Assembly: GCA_964470965.1 (NCBI GenBank) | Contig: CAYYIS010000061.1 | Span: forward strand, 1-29,059 | Reading direction: 5' to 3' | Origin: CAYYIS01 sp964470965 | GTDB taxonomy: Bacteria > JAAXHH01 > JABIQT01 | Length of the DNA stretch: 29,059 bases | Part shown: piece after piece, positions 25,301-29,059 of the stretch | How positions within the stretch are numbered: the first letter of the stretch is position 1 | Layout: every line of letters begins with the position of its first letter | Made by a program: the position numbers and the translations under genes | Notes under the pieces: generated by a model | Told to the model about the DNA's origin: nothing | Database searches by the model: none | The model's input: the letters and a program-made list of their open reading frames with translations, nothing else

Positions 25301-25482
25301 CGATGGGGATAGCTGTGATTTTTGGCCTGGCAGTCGCTACCATCCTGACCCTGGTAGTGGTACCGGTCATGTACGAGATCCTGGCAGATTGGACGGAAAA
25401 ACGGCAGAATCATAAAGCTGATGATGAATCGGTTGAAAACGCATCAGAGGGCCAGGCGGCTGCGGAGACTGCAGCAATTTAA
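22327..25482 (+). CDS. RND efflux transporter permease (AcrB/HAE1-like)
   Basis: A 1051-residue proton-driven pump of the inner membrane, the full length for the family, with two repeats of six helices and large periplasmic loops. The first helix is followed by LPREAAPSIAIP. The proton-relay motif GMLVDNAIVIVENI has Asp397, while the second aspartate of AcrB is Asn, as in many HAE1-type relatives. The second half has GVVVNNAIVLIDYI and TAITTILGLIPL. A Gly-rich stretch GGGGGTPHKSR lies in the second periplasmic domain. CusA-type metal pumps carry different relay residues, so a drug or hydrophobic-compound pump is more likely. It follows the adaptor by 34 bases. Confidence 0.94.
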   Translation: MIVSNIAIKNKTSVFVLTLVIVIMGLASYFSLPREAAPSIAIPMIFVATPYFGVSPSDMENLVTQPIEKRVKELSNVKEISSTSSEGISTVVIEFEPDVDLDNALQKVREKVDRARPDLPTDAEESSIQEINLENTPIMVVNISGTHSLVTLKDIAEDLEERVKTISGVLDVTVTGGLEREVQVNIDPDRLTYYNLGLQNVIETIQKENLNMPGGSIDSRSLKYLVRVPGEINAPDEIGRFIVKSRGGQPITIQDVADVKLEFKDPGSYARINGLPSVSLNIQKRSGENLIRIADAVKVILEEERTRLPESVKFTVLADQSKDIRRMVSDLENNIISGLFLVIIVLYLFMGFRNAFFVAIAIPLSMLLSFLVIQTMGYTLNMVVLFSLILALGMLVDNAIVIVENIYRHREEGLPLVKAAKEGVGEVAGPVIASTFTTLCAFAPMLFWPGLMGEFMGYLPAVLIITLSCSLFVALVINPTVCSVFVTVDKNKREQVWLKRFRHRYKRVLWWALDHTRTVMAVTLMTLIGMSVLYGVVGKGVEFFPETEPNQAYIDVTAATGTKLEVSDGVIREIESSMGGVIDLVKYVSNVGSSPDPAVFSAGGGGGTPHKSRVIADFPDRADRSRSSLGTVEEIRGYLEDLVGARVEIVLPRRGPPTGPPINIELIGEDFKVLGRLTKEVSRRIKDIPGLVDLKNDYDMGRPELKVIIDRDQAALLKVNTSKVAQTVRTAINGTTASEYRIGEDEYDIVVRFAEKNRGTFADLERINVLHEGVQIPLANLARLQVAGGLGSIKRKDLERVVSIEGNVEGRLANDVLADVQASVSDLDLPYGYLVRYAGENVEQEEASAFLTRAFAIALMLILLVLITQFNSLTLPFIIMMSVIMSLIGVLLGLIVTATPFGIIMTGIGVISLAGVVVNNAIVLIDYIQKLRGRGLNRREAIVQGGETRLRPVLLTAITTILGLIPLSTGISFDFRTMGLEIGGESSQWWGPMGIAVIFGLAVATILTLVVVPVMYEILADWTEKRQNHKADDESVENASEGQAAAETAAI

Positions 25483-25503
25483 AGTGGGAGGCAGGAACCG
25501 ATT

Positions 25504-26115
25504 ATGGCTGCTGTACGTATGTCAGCTGAAAACAGGCGGGATCAAATAATCAGGGTTGCGGCGGAGTTGTTCGCCAGGCAGGGATTCAAGGGGACGACAA
25601 CCCGGGAAATCGCCGAGAAGGCAGGTATCACAGATGCCCTGGTATTCAGATATTTCGACACCAAGGAAAGCCTGTACTCTGCGATCATAACCCTTAAGAC
25701 CTGTGAGTCCGCGAACTGGGATCACCAAAAAATCGAACAAGCGATCGCATGCAAAGACGACACCAGGGTTTTCCAGGGGTTTGCCCTCGCCTTGCTTGAA
25801 CTGGCCACCCGTGACCCCGGTTTGATGCGTTTACTACTCCACAGCGCACTGGAAGACCATCAGCTTTCAAACTTGTTTTTCCAGAGTCAGATGACCGATC
25901 TGGTAAAAGTACTCGGGGGATATATCCAAACCCGAATCGACGACGGAACTTTCCACCTTGTGGACTCCATGATCGCCGCCCGCGGCTTTATCGGAATGAT
26001 TAATCACCAGTTACTGATGCGGGAAATTTTCAAGCATGAGGCGTATGTGAAATACACAAACGATGGTCTGGCGGAAACGTTTACCGATCTGTTTTTAAAC
26101 GGAGTCAGGAAGTAG
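25504..26115 (+). CDS. TetR/AcrR family transcriptional regulator
   Basis: A 203-residue repressor-type protein. The N-terminal helix-turn-helix (about 10-60) reads RDQIIRVAAELFARQGFKGT ... TREIAEKAGITDALVFRYFDTKESLY, a textbook TetR domain, and a ligand-binding helical domain follows. It is encoded inside the efflux operon, between the RND pump and the TolC gene. It probably represses its own promoter by binding the TTAGTAA/TTACTAA dyad at 21184-21201, which is inference from placement and site type. The start at 25504 is used. The ATG at 25519 would also give a full domain. Confidence 0.94.
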   Translation: MAAVRMSAENRRDQIIRVAAELFARQGFKGTTTREIAEKAGITDALVFRYFDTKESLYSAIITLKTCESANWDHQKIEQAIACKDDTRVFQGFALALLELATRDPGLMRLLLHSALEDHQLSNLFFQSQMTDLVKVLGGYIQTRIDDGTFHLVDSMIAARGFIGMINHQLLMREIFKHEAYVKYTNDGLAETFTDLFLNGVRK

Positions 26116-26126
26116 CGGAGGAACGC

Positions 26127-27518
26127 ATGCGACGGTTTTTATTTACTGCAGTCATTCTGGTTCCTGTTCTGTACAGCGCATCATTGACAGCTCAGCAGGC
26201 GCCTGTGCAGCTAACCCTGGAGCAGGCCGTATCCATGGCGATGCAAAACAACGAAATCTATCTGAGTGCTAAACTGGATGTCGGCAAGGCAGATTCAAGA
26301 AAGCGTGAGGCGATTTCGGAAGCGTTGCCAAGTCTCAACCTGAGTAGTGTGTTTACTCGGAATTGGTCTCTACCGGAACTGAATTTCGGAGGGCAGATGT
26401 TCCGGTTGGGAACCGACAACTCAATGAACATCAATTTGAATTTCTCTCAGGCATTATACAGTGGTGGCAAGATGCGCGCCGGCCTCAAACTCGCCTCGTA
26501 TTTTCAGGAACAGACAGATGCCAATCTTGAGGTAATCCGCCAGAACGTAACTCTTGCGGTACATCAGGCTTATTACGGAGTGTTGCTTGCTCAGGCGATC
26601 TTAGGTGTAAATGAAGCGTCATACGGTCGGTCGGTTGCTCAGTTCGACCAGGTTAATAAATTCCACGGTGCCGGCACGGTGTCCCCATACGATGTATTAC
26701 GTGCGAAAGTACAGGTCGCCAATTCAAAACCACCCGTCATACAGGCGAAGAACAGGCTGGCGGTGTCCGAAGCCCGACTGAAGAGCCTCATAGGTATGGA
26801 TCAGACATCCCCTGTGTTTGTCGCCGGAGACCTGTCGATTCAGAATACTGGTCCCCCATCTCTCGAATCCGCACTCCTGATGGCAGTACAGCAGCGGCCT
26901 GATATGCGCGCGGCCCGGCTCCAAACGGATATGGCGGACCGTAACATCGCAGTGGTTAGAAGTGATGGTCGGCTCAATGTGTCGTTGTCTGCCGGTTATC
27001 AAATGCAGGCGCAGGTCAATGACGGCCAGGTTAGCGGCATGGGATTCAATGATTTCAATCGCAGCCTAAATACTCAACTCAACGTCAGGTTTCCGATTTT
27101 CGACGGCCGGCAGAATTCATCGCGGGTTCACCAGGCCGATGCCGACTACGAGCTGGCACGATTTAATGAAAGCAGGCTCAAACGCCAGATCGAGGTGGAT
27201 GCGACGGAAGCATACCTCAATGTCCAGGAAGCCAGGGAACGCATGGCCGCTGAGCTGGTCGCCGTAGATTTGGCTGAACGCGGCTTGACCATCGCCCAAG
27301 TCCAGTACGAAAGTGGTATGAGCACCCAGCTCGAGGTCATCGATGCCCAGTTCGCTCTCACCCAGGCGCAGACCAACCACGTAACCGCAAAGCATGACTA
27401 TGCCGTGGCGGTCGTGACGCTCAGCAGTGTGCAGGGGATATTGGGGGTTGAAGGATTGACAGGGTCCCCGGCGAAAAACGGTCGACAAACAGAACCGATG
27501 GGTACCGGGCCTCGGTGA
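26127..27518 (+). CDS. TolC family outer membrane efflux protein
   Basis: A 463-residue outer-membrane channel protein with a signal peptide ending near SLTAQQAP and two OEP repeats. The first has LTLEQAVSMAMQNN and LNFSQALYSGGKM, the second LESALLMAVQQRPDMRAARL and LNVRFPIFDGRQNSSRVHQA, which mark the paired strands and coiled-coil helices of TolC. It completes the tripartite pump with the adaptor and RND proteins encoded upstream. A GCGGAGGA site precedes the ATG at 26127, 11 bases after the TetR stop. The order adaptor-pump-TetR-channel suggests that the whole unit is transcribed together. Confidence 0.93.
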   Translation: MRRFLFTAVILVPVLYSASLTAQQAPVQLTLEQAVSMAMQNNEIYLSAKLDVGKADSRKREAISEALPSLNLSSVFTRNWSLPELNFGGQMFRLGTDNSMNINLNFSQALYSGGKMRAGLKLASYFQEQTDANLEVIRQNVTLAVHQAYYGVLLAQAILGVNEASYGRSVAQFDQVNKFHGAGTVSPYDVLRAKVQVANSKPPVIQAKNRLAVSEARLKSLIGMDQTSPVFVAGDLSIQNTGPPSLESALLMAVQQRPDMRAARLQTDMADRNIAVVRSDGRLNVSLSAGYQMQAQVNDGQVSGMGFNDFNRSLNTQLNVRFPIFDGRQNSSRVHQADADYELARFNESRLKRQIEVDATEAYLNVQEARERMAAELVAVDLAERGLTIAQVQYESGMSTQLEVIDAQFALTQAQTNHVTAKHDYAVAVVTLSSVQGILGVEGLTGSPAKNGRQTEPMGTGPR

Positions 27519-27528
27519 AACTAGTGGT

Positions 27529-27555
27529 TCTGGATATTCACGGTGGATATCCAGA
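27529..27555 (+). terminator. Stem-loop after the TolC gene
   Basis: TCTGGATAT (27529-27537) and ATATCCAGA (27547-27555) form a perfect 9-bp stem with a 9-base loop, eleven bases after the operon's last stop codon. There is no U-tract, so it may protect the 3' end or act as a weak terminator. Confidence 0.45.
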
Positions 27556-27601
27556 GTAAACATGGCAAGATGCCAAGGGGGAAATTCGCTTAGCGGATGT
27601 C

Positions 27602-28879
27602 TTATGGGAATGTCTTGAAATATAAAGGAATCAACACCCGCCCCGGGTACCACCATGAACACGGAGCTGCACCCCACGTCACAAAAATCAGTCCCCACCG
27701 AATTCCCGGAAGTTTCCAGTTGAGGAATACGGCCAGAAACCAGAATACAACGACCAGTGCTGCTATCTGACGGAAGAAACCGGTCCAGATTCCCTGCATA
27801 GGGTGCTTTAGGTCTTCAAGCAAGGCTGCGGCAACGAATAACAAAACATACCTAAAGAGCACCAACGCTGCTATTCCGAGATATTGCCCCCTAAGGCGAT
27901 TAGGGCAGAATTATCCGTAAACGGTACCATGAGTGGACGAAAACCAGCAGGGGCAATGCTGAAGCGCCCAGCATAAGCAGGAAACCATAGCGGCTTGTGC
28001 CGCGCTTCCTGGATACGGTCGCCTCGCACCTTTATTTTGACCGGTGAGAGATAGCGCTGGGATTTTCAGGCCTATGGTTGGTAGCGGCAACGGATGTGGG
28101 ACCATATTTCTGATGCAGGAGGCGATCCCCCCCCTCCTGCTGCGATCGCAAGTATAAACGCTGCCGCTGGCAGGCCTTGACATCTGATGTCTATAGACCT
28201 CTCGCGGTGACGTCAGATGACGGCGGAAGATAGAATAACAAAGCGCTCTTTTTTGAAAAGGCCGGTCCAGGTAGTCAGTCCCATACCGTGAATCATAGCT
28301 CTGGCCAGCGCCACGCCGACGATCCCCAGGGCAGGCACACCCAGTCCTCCCAACATGAACCAGGGATCCAACCCCACACTCACCGATCATTACATTCCTG
28401 AAAATTTCCGTTCTCTTTTTGCGTTTAGCAGGGTATTGACATTAAATTGGTTCAGAAATCATTTGGTGCTGGGCATGGTCAGGTTCAAATAGGCCAGAGC
28501 ATGAGAGCGGTATCCTCCGTCCACCCCCTATTTAACGTACTGGCACGGATCGGCAGCCAAACCGGCCAATGTCAAGAATACGGCGAAGGCAAATGACAGA
28601 TTTGCCACAATCATCACCTGAATATTATCTTTATCTCAAAGTGCCTTGGCGGCGAGTGCGGTGACTCCCTGTAATATCCCTAACCCAAAGGCGATGATGA
28701 TAAAGAAAAAGGAGGACTCCAGTGATTATACTGCAATCAATTCCGTGGACAGCATTCCATCGCAGTATACATCGGCCACGTTGTAAATGGCGTTAAAAAA
28801 ACACTTCAATCGCGGGAAGAGCGATGGTCTTAATAAACCGTGGGGTGGGGTTCCGGACAGGATTTATTGCGTCGTACAT
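27602..28879 (-). pseudogene. Decayed MATE family efflux transporter gene
   Basis: Fragments in all three minus-strand frames line up in order as a MATE pump over about 1.28 kb (~426 codons, the usual length). From 28879: an N-terminus with KTIALPAIEVFF, shifted at a run of seven A (28795-28801) into NAIYNVADVY; then IIIAFGLGILQGVTALAAKA; then LGGLGVPALGIVGVALARAM; then GLKIPALSLTGQNKGARR; then a C-terminus with KHPMQGIWTGFFRQIAALVV. Breaks include a second likely shift at a run of eight C (28127-28134) and several in-frame stops, for example TGA in place of the Gly of the AKALG motif. Two homopolymer shifts alone could be sequencing errors, but the scattered stops argue for true decay. Apparent ORFs here, such as 27911-28390, mix real and shifted frames. 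Confidence 0.85.
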
Positions 28880-28975
28880 ATTTTTTGAAACCCGACCTGT
28901 CCTATATGTTTTCATACCCGTGTTATACGTTGGTCAATACCATAAGAAATGTCAATCTGTGAGGGTTAAGAGTGT

Positions 28976-29059
28976 ATGAAGAATTATAGAATCGCCGTCA
29001 TCGGGCTGGGGGGTATGGGGGGTGCTCACGCGCTGGCGGCTCAGTTGGAGGAGAATTGC
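28976..29059 (+). CDS. Gfo/Idh/MocA family oxidoreductase, N-terminal start (continues beyond window)
   Basis: Only 28 residues are present: MKNYRIAVIGLGGMGGAHAL and a few more. The first strand plus GLGGMGGAHA is the classical Rossmann nucleotide loop of Gfo/Idh/MocA oxidoreductases. GAGGG at 28962-28966 lies nine bases before the ATG. It is divergent from the MATE pseudogene. Family is likely but rests on a short segment, so another Rossmann-type dehydrogenase is possible. Confidence 0.7.
   Translation, partial: MKNYRIAVIGLGGMGGAHALAAQLEENC

Noticed and set aside
27911..28390. 159-residue minus-strand ORF as an intact gene
   Set aside because: Only its last part (GLKIPALSLTGQNKGARR) is real MATE frame. 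The first part is a shifted reading of another MATE segment.

Overview
The window looks like part of the chromosome of a Gram-negative bacterium of roughly balanced base composition. Evidence for an outer membrane includes an RND–adaptor–TolC efflux set, lipoprotein signals and an MltD-like LysM protein. Four well-formed promoters (TTGACA or TTGGAC, 17 bp, then TATACT, TAATTT or TTTAAT) suggest an ordinary sigma-70 consensus rather than the Bacteroidota -33/-7 type. A 31-residue basic protein of the AURKAIP1/COX24 type next to an HU gene recalls the wider FCB group, for example Latescibacterota-like lineages, but this placement is an inference. A 10-N run (9777-9786) shows that this is a scaffold with an unresolved gap. 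No insertion sequence, phage or CRISPR was seen.

Layout. 1-2328: the end of sufS, a convergent AEC-type transporter, and tenA. 2329-5186: a 458-base stretch without a clear gene, RNase R, and tRNA-Ala(GGC) with its own promoter. 5261-8681: a LysM lipoprotein with a degenerate lytic-transglycosylase domain, SppA, HU and the tiny basic protein, closed by a terminator. 8717-12278 (minus strand): a catabolic operon with a threonine-synthase-like enzyme, a DUF1537 four-carbon acid sugar kinase and PdxA, the last two separated by the gap and possibly one fused gene. 12279-13305: about 1 kb of poorly coding DNA with a dyad-rich putative control region and an interrupted orphan ORF. 13306-14460: a Gfo/Idh/MocA oxidoreductase with a strong promoter.

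14593-19108: a tightly overlapping ABC ATPase / FtsX-type permease / CrtC-AttH lipocalin-like operon. Then a convergent EamA transporter, a secreted dienelactone hydrolase, and an efflux operon (adaptor, RND pump, TetR, TolC; 21240-27518). A perfect dyad just downstream of the efflux promoter suggests that the TetR protein controls its own operon. The right end holds a decayed MATE pump gene and the start of a second Gfo/Idh/MocA gene.

The most interesting points are the possible kinase–PdxA fusion next to a threonine-synthase-like enzyme, the loss of the catalytic glutamate in the MltD-like protein, the TetR operator, and the dyad and half-site cluster upstream of the catabolic operon.
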